A DNA stretch of 47,615 nucleotides. Source: Oscillospiraceae bacterium. Its GTDB lineage: Bacteria > Bacillota > Clostridia > Oscillospirales > Acutalibacteraceae. The stretch covers positions 1 to 47,615 of the forward strand of contig SVPK01000003.1 in the NCBI GenBank assembly GCA_015065875.1, in the 5' to 3' direction. The stretch's first letter is position 1, and every line of letters begins with the position of its first letter. The notes below the pieces were generated by a model, which saw only the letters and a list, made by a program, of their open reading frames with translations, was not told the origin of the DNA and made no database searches. Of the stretch, positions 33,335 to 39,956 are shown piece after piece. Made by a program: the position numbers and the translations under genes.

Positions 33335-33958
33335 ATGTTTAATGAATTACTTGAAAGATACCCCTGCCTTAAGGATTGTGGCGAACAGATTAAGGCGGCC
33401 GATAAAACCATTATCGATACATATGAAAACGGCGGCAAGCTTATGGTTTGCGGTAACGGCGGAAGCTGCGCCGATTCGGAGCATATTGTTGGCGAGCTTA
33501 TGAAGGGCTTTTTAAGCCTTCGCCCGCTTGATGATAGCTATAAAGCCGAGCTCAAGGCCGCTAACCCCGAGCTTGATGACGATATGCTTTCTAAACTTCA
33601 GGGCGCTCTCCCCGCCCTCGCTCTTACAGGTCATAACGGACTTACAACTGCGTATTCCAACGATGTTGACCCCTCTCTTATTTTCGCACAGCAGCTTTTT
33701 GGAATTGGTAACTGCGGCGATGTATTCATCGGAATTACAACCTCGGGCAACTCAAAAAATGTTGTTAAGGCGGCTCAACTCGCAAAAGCGCTCGGCATTA
33801 AAGTTATCGGCCTTACAGGAAAGATGGGCGGCAAAATGAAGGAAATCGCCGATGTTTGCATCTGCGTTCCCGAAACCGAAACCTTTAAGGTTCAGGAGCT
33901 TCACCTGCCTGTTTATCATTTCCTTTGCGCCAGCGCCGAAAAGCATTTCTTTGGTTAA
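33335..33958 (+). CDS. GmhA-like SIS-domain sugar isomerase
   Basis: The 207-residue SIS protein has LMVCGNGGSCADSEHIVGELMKGF (compare CGNGGSAADAQHFAAEL of GmhA phosphoheptose isomerase and DiaA) and the phosphate-binding FIGITTSGNSKNVVKAAQLAKALG. Its E-x-F-K-V-Q-E-L-H ending fits the GmhA group. An insertion of about 25 residues (RPLDDSYKAELKAANPELDD) separates the first helix from the rest, as in the longer SIS isomerases of Firmicutes. It presumably isomerises the kinase product; the actual sugar is not known. GGAGG precedes the ATG, 1 nt after the ROK stop. Confidence 0.85.
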   Translation: MFNELLERYPCLKDCGEQIKAADKTIIDTYENGGKLMVCGNGGSCADSEHIVGELMKGFLSLRPLDDSYKAELKAANPELDDDMLSKLQGALPALALTGHNGLTTAYSNDVDPSLIFAQQLFGIGNCGDVFIGITTSGNSKNVVKAAQLAKALGIKVIGLTGKMGGKMKEIADVCICVPETETFKVQELHLPVYHFLCASAEKHFFG

Positions 33959-33970
33959 TAGGAGATTTTT

Positions 33971-34498
33971 ATGAATTTTTTAGAGATTGCAGAACTGCGA
34001 CAATCCTGCCGCAACTATAATCCCGACCGCGAGGTTGAAAAGGAGAAAATAGATTCGATACTGCGCGCGGCGCAGCTCTCCCCTTCGGCCTGCAACTGCC
34101 AACCCTATCATATAACGGTTTGCCGTGGCGAAAAGGCAAAAGCGGTTGCAAAAACAACTATGCAGATGGGTCTTAACCGTTTTGCTCCCGATGCTCCCGT
34201 AATACTTGTTATTTCGGAAAAGCCGTATTCAAAAACTGCGGCGCTCGGCTCAAAGCTTAAGCATAATGATTACCGCTCGATCGATATTGGCATTCTCTCT
34301 GCCTATATTACCGCCGAGGCTACCGTTCAGGGACTCGGAACCTGCATTATCGGATGGCTCGATGATGAGCCTATTCGCAAGCTCTGCAACCTTGACGGAA
34401 CGGTTAGACTTGTTATAACGGTTGGATATGCCGCCGATGATGACAAGCAGCGAACCAAAAAACGCCGCGATATAAGCGAGCTTGTCAGCGAAGTATAA
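33971..34498 (+). CDS. Nitroreductase-family flavoprotein
   Basis: The 175-residue FMN-binding nitroreductase fold opens with LRQSCRNYNPDREVEKEKIDSILRAAQLSPSACNCQPY and ends VRLVITVGYAADDDKQRTKKRRDISELV. The family reduces diverse quinones, nitro compounds or enones with NAD(P)H; the substrate is unknown. GGAG precedes the ATG 12 nt after the SIS gene. It closes the operon before a bidirectional terminator. A link to the sugar genes is by position only. Confidence 0.88.
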   Translation: MNFLEIAELRQSCRNYNPDREVEKEKIDSILRAAQLSPSACNCQPYHITVCRGEKAKAVAKTTMQMGLNRFAPDAPVILVISEKPYSKTAALGSKLKHNDYRSIDIGILSAYITAEATVQGLGTCIIGWLDDEPIRKLCNLDGTVRLVITVGYAADDDKQRTKKRRDISELVSEV

Positions 34499-34500
34499 GA

Positions 34501-34533
34501 AAAGCACCTTTGGTTTTCCAAAGGTGCTTTTTT
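34501..34533. terminator. Bidirectional terminator
   Basis: A 13-bp stem AAAGCACCTTTGG / CCAAAGGTGCTTT around TTTT with T-runs on both strands separates the convergent nitroreductase and beta-helix/PHP genes. Confidence 0.9.
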
Positions 34534-34536
34534 ATA

Positions 34537-36774
34537 TTATTTATCAAGCCAGATGGGGTTGCCTACTGCAACGCGATAGCCATGGGTTAAATCGAATACC
34601 TCGGCGCGATAGAATCTGCGTTTCTTGGTTTCGAGGGCGATGGCCTGCGGTTTGGTTCCGTCATAGAGCGACTTATAAACGAGGCCTTCATCGGAATAAA
34701 TTCGAAGCTCATAGGCGGTATTTTCTTTCCACTGACGGGAGAAGAAATCATCGACTCGGAGGGTTAAAACCATACCATCCTTATATTCGAGCTCGCTACC
34801 CATGGGGTTGCCATCGATAAACATCTTCATTCCAACGCAACCAACCGTAAAATCGCCTTTACGCATCTGCTCAAAGAATACACTGTCGCGACGCTCTTTA
34901 GTATAGAAGGTTGAAACAACGGCATTAGAGGGGCGACGATGGGTATCCGAGCCGCCCGAGGCATAAACATGCTTTCCAAGGGCCAAAAGCTCGGTCCAGA
35001 GCTGATAGTTTTTAAACGAGAAATTGCTCTCGAAGGTTTCATAAAGGGTTTCGAGGAACATATGCTCGCCATAGTAGAAATCGAGCGGGTCGGTTGAGGA
35101 CATCATGGTTTTGGGATGAGGATGAACCATCATACCGCCAATTGATTGGATAAATTGAGTTAGCTCCATAAAACGCTCTTTGGTAAAGGGAGGATATTTA
35201 TGGGAGCCGTTTAGCTCATCGCCTCTGAACTCAAACTCGGGGAAATTGGCGAAAATCATTGCGAGACCATACTTATTCGGAACGAGCATATTATAATGGA
35301 TGTTATGATATCCCTCTACCGCGGCATTAAGCTCTAAAATTCGGGCGCTCGGCTCGTTACCCATAAGGAATCTTTCTTCGTTCCATTCGGGCAGGAAGAA
35401 ACCGCGCATTTGGCGATGGTCAACGATTATGGCAAAGTCGAGACCGATATTATCCATTTCCTGGGGCCAATCGGCCATCGGGAATGAGCCATCGCTTGTT
35501 CCGCCGCATTTGGTATGAACGTGTTGGTCGCCATAGTAGGCTTTCGTTCCTTCATAGTGCTTATCAAGAGCCGAAAAATCGGCATTTTTAAGTATCTTAT
35601 GGGTATCCTCGCCGTTGGTTTCGTCGGCCGAGGTATCGATATACTCGGGAACGCATACAGGCGGAGGAGCAACTGTATGAGAATCGGAAGCAAAGCCTTG
35701 AACAGTGGTGTTCTCGATTTCAACTCCATTGGAGCAACCCGTAACCGCTATTGCCGCAGATGAATTACCGCGGGTATCGGCGATAAGGCAATCGCTAACG
35801 GTTAGGGTATGCTTTTCGCTTGTAAAATACGGGTTGATAACCGGAGCATCCTTGCGGGATGCATCAATAACGGTGCAGTTCGAGATGGTTGCATTAAAGG
35901 CTCTGTCTTCGGCACCGATTGTGCTAAAGCTGATACCGTTTTCGCCGCTTGCGTTGGCAATATAGCTGTTCTTTAAGGTTATTTCGGTTGTATCAAACTG
36001 CGAACAGTTAGAATAACTGCCGGTTAAATTGGTAAAGCCTATTAGCTGACCCGAGCCCTCAAAGCAGATATTATCAAGCTCGGCTTTATGAACATTAAGC
36101 AGAGCGAATGCGCCGCCGTAATCAAGGTCGGGGAATTTTATTATACGGATGTTTTTTATGAGTATGTCGCGGTCAAGCTCGCTATCGGCGGCGGCAGGGA
36201 CAAAGTTATACTGGTTATGCTCCCATCCGCAACGACCCTCATGGATTATATTTTTGCTCTCGAAACGGAATTTTCCACCCGTTTTGCGAACATCCTTAAA
36301 GCGAACGCCTGCCGAGAGGAAACCATCCATTATAAAGCATTCGCAATCGGGACCCTCAACAAAAATTTTACCATACCAATAATGACCAACGAGAATGCTC
36401 TCGCCTTCCCCTCTTTCGGGATTGAGGGCGGGCATATCTTTGCGTTCGGATGAGGGCATATTGGGGTTAATGCCCGCCTTTTCGCCGAGCATAACAACCG
36501 AATTAAGGATTTTTATGCGGTCGAAAGCATCAACATTATGACGGCCGCCGGAAAAAAGCAGAACGGGAGCCGAAAAACTCTCATAAGGAAGGTTGCATAT
36601 AACCTCTGCAGGGGCTGAGGCATCAGCGGCGGCCTCAACTGCATCTTTAATATTGCCAAAGAGATTTTCGCCCTCTTTAACCTCAAAGGTTTCTCCTTTA
36701 TATGTAAAGGTGTTCTTTGATGCGTTTTCAAAATCACTTTGAACCGCAAAATATCCTAAAGGTAATTTTTTCAT
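34537..36774 (-). CDS. Right-handed beta-helix / PHP-domain fusion protein
   Basis: The 745-residue product has two parts. Residues about 60-395 show many short repeats of the kind ITLKNSYIANASGENGI and ATISNCTVIDA, typical of right-handed parallel beta-helices (pectate-lyase-like). Residues about 412-640 form a PHP metallo-phosphoesterase-like domain with DQHVHTKCGGTSDG, AIIVDHRQM, MMVHPHP and GGSDTHRRP as metal ligands. A beta-rich tail of about 100 residues follows. No signal peptide is visible. A cyclase or phosphoesterase acting on a carbohydrate chain is possible, but the function is not known. It converges on the glycosidase operon. Confidence 0.75.
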   Translation of the reverse strand: MKKLPLGYFAVQSDFENASKNTFTYKGETFEVKEGENLFGNIKDAVEAAADASAPAEVICNLPYESFSAPVLLFSGGRHNVDAFDRIKILNSVVMLGEKAGINPNMPSSERKDMPALNPERGEGESILVGHYWYGKIFVEGPDCECFIMDGFLSAGVRFKDVRKTGGKFRFESKNIIHEGRCGWEHNQYNFVPAAADSELDRDILIKNIRIIKFPDLDYGGAFALLNVHKAELDNICFEGSGQLIGFTNLTGSYSNCSQFDTTEITLKNSYIANASGENGISFSTIGAEDRAFNATISNCTVIDASRKDAPVINPYFTSEKHTLTVSDCLIADTRGNSSAAIAVTGCSNGVEIENTTVQGFASDSHTVAPPPVCVPEYIDTSADETNGEDTHKILKNADFSALDKHYEGTKAYYGDQHVHTKCGGTSDGSFPMADWPQEMDNIGLDFAIIVDHRQMRGFFLPEWNEERFLMGNEPSARILELNAAVEGYHNIHYNMLVPNKYGLAMIFANFPEFEFRGDELNGSHKYPPFTKERFMELTQFIQSIGGMMVHPHPKTMMSSTDPLDFYYGEHMFLETLYETFESNFSFKNYQLWTELLALGKHVYASGGSDTHRRPSNAVVSTFYTKERRDSVFFEQMRKGDFTVGCVGMKMFIDGNPMGSELEYKDGMVLTLRVDDFFSRQWKENTAYELRIYSDEGLVYKSLYDGTKPQAIALETKKRRFYRAEVFDLTHGYRVAVGNPIWLDK

Positions 36775-36802
36775 AAAAAATCCTCCTGCTTCTTTTGATT
36801 TT

Positions 36803-36830
36803 ATTATACCATTCCGAGCAAAAAAGTAAA
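36803..36830 (-). promoter_or_regulatory. Promoter of the beta-helix/PHP gene
   Basis: On the minus strand: TTTACT (36825-36830), 16-bp spacer, TATAAT (36803-36808), followed by AGGAGG before the ATG at 36774. Confidence 0.65.
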
Positions 36831-36842
36831 TAGTTTTAAGCG

Positions 36843-36880
36843 AAAAAACGCAGTCTAACCCACATGGCTAAACTGCGGTT
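36843..36880 (-). terminator. Terminator of the sulP gene
   Basis: On the minus strand, stem CGCAGTTTAGCC / GGTTAGACTGCG (two wobble pairs) with loop ATGTG and a run of six T. The sulP stop codon lies inside the stem. Confidence 0.8.
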
Positions 36881-38162
36881 TAATTATTTTTTTATTACTT
36901 AATCTTTCGGTAAGATAGAAGACTGCCGCCAAGGCGATACCAACCGCTATCGCAACAATTAAATCGAATACAACGGTTAATATAAGGGTTGCGAAGGCAA
37001 CGATTATTCCGCTTATCTTTTTGCTTTTTATTATCTCTTTAAGGTTGCGAATCTCGCTCATATTATAGGCAACCATAAAGAGTATTGCGGCGATGGTAGG
37101 CATTGGGATAAGACCCGCATACGGCATAAGGAACAAAAGCACAAAAAGCAGAACTACCGCATGAACCATACCCGCAATAGGGGTTCGACCGCCGTTTTTG
37201 GCATTGGCGGCGGTTCGAGCGATGGCTCCCGTTGCGGGGATACCGCCGAACATTGCAGAGCCGATGTTTGCGGCGCCCTGCGCTACTAACTCGGCATTGG
37301 GGTTATGCTTTGAATCTATCATCTTATCTGCAACAACACAGGAAAGCAGAGATTCGATTGCCGCTAAAACCGCAATCATAAAGGCATCGGGCAGCAAGCC
37401 TGTTACGCGCGAAGCGCTTATATTCATAGCGCCAAAATCAACCTGCGGCAGACCCATAGGAATATCATAAAGCTCGCCTATGGTATTAACTCCGCTATCG
37501 AGAACGGGAATGAATTTTACCATTAAAGCTCCCACTGCTACCGCTATAAGCGAGGGCGGAACCCTTTTTTCAAATTTGGGATAAACTATAAGTATAAGTA
37601 GGCAAACGGCGCCCACAAGCAAAGCCTGCCAACTGAAGGTTCCTATAGAAGCAATGTTGGCCTCGATTTTTTCTATCGCTTCAATCGGGCTTACACCGCT
37701 TTTATAGGTAAGGCCTAAAAAGTCTTTAATTTGGCCGATAAATATAGTAACGGCGATACCCGCGGTAAAACCGACAGTTATTGTATGGGGTATGTATTTT
37801 ATGAGTCCGCCAACCTTGAAAACGCCCATAACGATTAGAATTATACCTGCCATAACAGTTGCGATAAAGAGGCCATCCATTCCGTTTTTGGCAACAATAC
37901 CCGCAACGATGGTTGCGAATGCGGCGGTAGGACCGGCGATTTGGATGCGGCTTCCGCCCAAAAGCGAAACGATAAAGCCTGCCGCAATTGCGGTATAGAT
38001 TCCGCAAACGGGAGCAACCCCCGAAGCGATGGCAAGCGCAATTGAAAGCGGCAACGCGATAACCGCAACAATTATACCCGCAACGATATCTTTTATTAGC
38101 TGCGGTTTACTATAGGAGCCGAGAACCGAAAAGAGTTTCGGCTTAAGATAAAAACCATTCAT
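36855..38162 (-). CDS. SulP-family anion transporter without STAS domain
   Basis: The 435-residue inner-membrane transporter has about 12-14 membrane segments. The SulP signatures are IVAGIIVAVIALPLSIALAIASG, GLYTAI-like CGIYTAIAAGFI, GGSRIQIAGPTAAF and FGGIPATGAIARTAAN. It ends directly after the last membrane segment with a 15-residue tail, so the usual cytosolic STAS domain (about 100 residues) is missing; the terminator overlaps the stop. Substrate (sulfate, bicarbonate or dicarboxylate) is unknown. Start at 38162 with GGGGAG 7 nt upstream; a further upstream in-frame start includes this site. Confidence 0.92.
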   Translation of the reverse strand: MNGFYLKPKLFSVLGSYSKPQLIKDIVAGIIVAVIALPLSIALAIASGVAPVCGIYTAIAAGFIVSLLGGSRIQIAGPTAAFATIVAGIVAKNGMDGLFIATVMAGIILIVMGVFKVGGLIKYIPHTITVGFTAGIAVTIFIGQIKDFLGLTYKSGVSPIEAIEKIEANIASIGTFSWQALLVGAVCLLILIVYPKFEKRVPPSLIAVAVGALMVKFIPVLDSGVNTIGELYDIPMGLPQVDFGAMNISASRVTGLLPDAFMIAVLAAIESLLSCVVADKMIDSKHNPNAELVAQGAANIGSAMFGGIPATGAIARTAANAKNGGRTPIAGMVHAVVLLFVLLFLMPYAGLIPMPTIAAILFMVAYNMSEIRNLKEIIKSKKISGIIVAFATLILTVVFDLIVAIAVGIALAAVFYLTERLSNKKIIKPQFSHVG

Positions 38163-38256
38163 ATATGCTTCTCCCCTCAAATTCACAACAACAGGATTAT
38201 ATCACAGCACAAACACGGGTGCAATAATTTTATATGATAATACTTTAAAATTATTA

Positions 38257-38284
38257 TTGACAAAAGAAACATTTGTGGTATAAT
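38257..38284 (+). promoter_or_regulatory. Promoter of the tRNA-CAU / tRNA-Trp cluster
   Basis: TTGACA (38257-38262), 16-bp spacer, TATAAT (38279-38284), 16 bp before the first tRNA. Confidence 0.85.
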
Positions 38285-38300
38285 ATTGCTGTTGCTAATC

Positions 38301-38377
38301 GGGCCATTAGCTCAGTTGGTTAGAGCAACCGGCTCATAACCGGTCGGTCCGGGGTTCGAGTCCCTGATGGCCCACCA
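38301..38377 (+). tRNA. tRNA with CAU anticodon (Met or lysidine-type Ile)
   Basis: A 77-nt tRNA including encoded CCA. Acceptor arms GGGCCAT and ATGGCCC pair; D-loop AGTTGGTTAGA; anticodon loop CTCATAA gives CAU; T arm GGGGTTCGAGTCCC. The acceptor does not have the C1-A72 mismatch of initiator tRNA, so it is elongator Met or an Ile2 tRNA that needs lysidine at C34. Sequence alone does not decide between these. Confidence 0.95.
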
Positions 38378-38407
38378 TTCGGTAGAGTGCTCTGCACTCT
38401 ACCGAAT
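38377..38407 (+). other. Strong hairpin after tRNA-CAU
   Basis: A perfect 14-bp stem (38377-38390 with 38394-38407, loop TCT) starts at the last base of the tRNA CCA. No T-run follows, so it is a processing signal or a weak terminator rather than a typical intrinsic one. Confidence 0.7.
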
Positions 38408-38422
38408 TATTAACTTGAATAT

Positions 38423-38567
38423 AGGGGTATAGCTCAGTTGGGGACGTTTGCGAGCGCTGCCTGCGGCAGTTGAAGCGAGCAAAAAGGAGTGGCCGCAACA
38501 AGGCGATTGGCAAGCCGTGTTCGGCGCCGCCAGAGCCGCTGTTGCAACAGGAAGAGCAGCGGTCTCC
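38423..38567 (+). pseudogene. tRNA-Trp copy interrupted in the D-loop
   Basis: Bases 38423-38441 repeat the first 19 nt of the intact tRNA-Trp (38601-38619). Bases 38553-38567 repeat its nucleotides 21-35 through the anticodon start. A 111-bp GC-rich insertion (38442-38552) separates them, and everything 3' of the anticodon is missing. The whole is flanked by an 8-bp inverted repeat (TTAACTTG 38410-38417, CAAGTTAA 38573-38580). It cannot form a tRNA as it stands. Confidence 0.85.
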
Positions 38568-38600
38568 GAAAGCAAGTTAAAAGACATATAAACATTTTAT

Positions 38601-38676
38601 AGGGGTATAGCTCAGTTGGTAGAGCAGCGGTCTCCAAAACCGCGTGCCGAGGGTTCGAGCCCTTCTGCCCCTGCCA
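38601..38676 (+). tRNA. tRNA-Trp (CCA)
   Basis: A 76-nt tRNA with encoded 3' CCA. Acceptor AGGGGTA pairs with TGCCCCT; D arm GCTCAGTTGGTAGAGC; anticodon loop CTCCAAA gives CCA for Trp; T arm GAGGGTTCGAGCCCTTC. It is the only intact tRNA-Trp in the window and lies between two damaged copies. Confidence 0.97.
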
Positions 38677-38716
38677 AAAACAAAGCACTGACCTTTTGGT
38701 CGGTGCTTTGTTTTTA
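38677..38716 (+). terminator. Terminator of tRNA-Trp
   Basis: Stem AACAAAGCACTGACC with GGTCGGTGCTTTGTT (one T-G pair) around TTTT, followed by TTTTTA. The same hairpin recurs at 39065-39104. Confidence 0.88.
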
Positions 38717-38758
38717 GTTTGCGGTATGCAGTTGAACCCGAGGCACGCGAGCGTGCCG
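38682..38758 (+). repeat. 77-bp repeat, left copy
   Basis: Bases 38682-38758 match 39070-39146 with two differences (38730 A/G, 38742 G/A). The unit contains the tRNA-Trp terminator hairpin and a small palindrome GGCACGCGAGCGTGCC. The left copy leads into a tRNA-Trp 3' half; the right copy continues into unrelated sequence. Confidence 0.9.
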
Positions 38759-38785
38759 AGGGTTCGAGCCCTTCTGCCCCTGCCA
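38751..38785 (+). pseudogene. tRNA-Trp 3' half
   Basis: These 35 nt are identical to the last 35 nt of the intact tRNA-Trp (38642-38676), including CCA. The 5' half is replaced by the 77-bp repeat; the junction lies in the shared word GCGTGCCG. A new strong hairpin terminator (38787-38822, arms AAAACGACAAGTTTC and complement) follows. Confidence 0.9.
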
Positions 38786-38786
38786 T

Positions 38787-38822
38787 GAAAAACGACAAGT
38801 TTCGACAGAAACTTGTCGTTTT
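38787..38822 (+). terminator. Hairpin terminator after the tRNA-Trp 3' half
   Basis: A near-perfect 16-bp stem, arms starting AAAAACGACAAGTTTC, with loop GACA, followed by TTTTTC. It is a bidirectional-type structure and is different from the terminator behind the intact tRNA-Trp. Confidence 0.8.
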
Positions 38823-38825
38823 TCA

Positions 38826-38998
38826 ATGAAGCGTTCCCTTCGGAAACATGATGCCGCTACGCTAATGATGTCACTTCGTTAATGATGTATTGCTTCGCAA
38901 CATTAAGGAACGCTTCGCATCATAAATGAGCGAAGCGAATTTACATCATATTGCGCAAAGCGCAATGCATCACTTCGGCGTCAGCCGATACTTCACTA
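38826..38998. repeat. Mini-hairpin array (copy 2)
   Basis: This region has the same build as 2055-2229: short self-complementary units such as TTCCCTTCGGAA, AGCGTAGC-type and ATTGCGCAAAGCGCAAT. They are separated by ATGATG in the left part and CATCAT in the right part. It is more degraded than copy 1 and has no clear terminal inverted repeat. Both arrays lie beside tRNA terminators. Confidence 0.75.
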
Positions 38999-39515
38999 AA
39001 AAGAGCGAGAGTTCGAATTCATACGCAAAAACAGCAAAAATATCTTTTTTGTAGCCCATAGACAAAAATAAAGCACTGACCTTTTGGTCGGTGCTTTGTT
39101 TTTAGTTTGCGGTATGCGGTTGAACCCGAAGCACGCGAGCGTGCCGGGCAAGGCTTTCGACCGCCGCCGGTGGCGGATTAAGGGAGAAAGGCTTGGCGCC
39201 GCGGTCGACGATTGGCAAGGCGGTTTATCCGCCGCAGACAAAGGCGGGCACCGCAAGAGGGGTTGCGAAGCAACTTCGAGCCATTTATTTAATCGGCGGT
39301 GTATAAAAAATATCCTCCCACCGCTAAAGCGGTCCCCCCTCCTTTAGGCCAGGCGGGCTTTTAAAAAAAACAAACCCGATGGTGGGAGCCATCGGGTTGT
39401 TTTTTTGGGGGGGGTTGTTTTGGGGGTGGAGTTTGCGAGATAGGAGACGGGAAAGCATTACCTTGTCCCTCGCGTCAACGCACAGAACCGTCCCCAGTCT
39501 TCTTTCATTTCTTTG
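38999..39515. other. Non-coding repeat-rich stretch
   Basis: No convincing gene is seen. It holds the right copy of the 77-bp repeat (39070-39146), a GC-rich stretch (39147-39280) whose CGATTGGCAAG word also occurs in the tRNA-Trp insertion, and a bidirectional terminator-like hairpin (39374-39397, arms ACCCGATGG/CCATCGGGT). T7 and an eight-G run (39407-39414) follow that hairpin. At 39477-39492 it holds a 16-bp word, AACGCACAGAACCGTC, found again at 42568-42583. Confidence 0.7.
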
Positions 39516-39941
39516 TTATGTGTTTCTACAAATATAATATAATATACATTTTTCCATATCTACATAGTATAGTTCAAAATCACTGTACCCCTTTTTATCA
39601 ATGAGGAGAAAATAATCATCCAGTTTAATTTGTCTTTGATAATCAAAATCGTATTCTTCAAAATATTGCTCCACGGCAACGGAATCTTTAAAATTGCTAA
39701 AATAATACTGCAAGATGTTTATGTTCTCGCTCGTGACCTTTTTGAAATTGGCTTGATTTTTATAATCATTGATTGTTTCTGCATTGTAATAATATTTGAA
39801 ATAATCCGTATAGTCCTGAAAAGCATTTCCATAAAAACATTCTTTCTTTTCATATGAAGTTAAAATATACTCGGGGTTTTGACATCCAATTATGCCAAAA
39901 GAAAGGATGACACAAATAATAAAAATAGAAAAATGCTTCAA
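39516..39941 (-). CDS. Putative lipoprotein in immunity-gene position
   Basis: The 141-residue product has a type II signal peptide with lipobox FGIIGC (Cys20), then a soluble Tyr/Asp/Glu-rich domain with no recognised family. The start is TTG at 39941 with AGGAGG upstream. It begins 15 nt after the stop of RHS tip 1, the usual place of an RHS immunity gene. An immunity role on the outer face of the membrane is inferred from position only. Confidence 0.6.
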   Translation of the reverse strand: MKHFSIFIICVILSFGIIGCQNPEYILTSYEKKECFYGNAFQDYTDYFKYYYNAETINDYKNQANFKKVTSENINILQYYFSNFKDSVAVEQYFEEYDFDYQRQIKLDDYFLLIDKKGYSDFELYYVDMEKCILYYICRNT

Positions 39942-39956
39942 ATAATATTCCTCCTA

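Noticed and set aside
38434..38826. Minus-strand open frames across the tRNA-Trp region (products such as GQKGSNPRHAVLETAALP)
   Set aside because: They are translations of tRNA genes and fragments, a well-known annotation artefact.
39084..39347. An 87-codon frame in the repeat-rich stretch
   Set aside because: Its first part is the antisense of the terminator repeat and the rest is GC-rich non-coding sequence. No Shine-Dalgarno is present.
39401..39430. A G-quadruplex at the G8/G5 runs
   Set aside because: Only two long G-runs and one GG are present, so the canonical four-tract pattern is not met.
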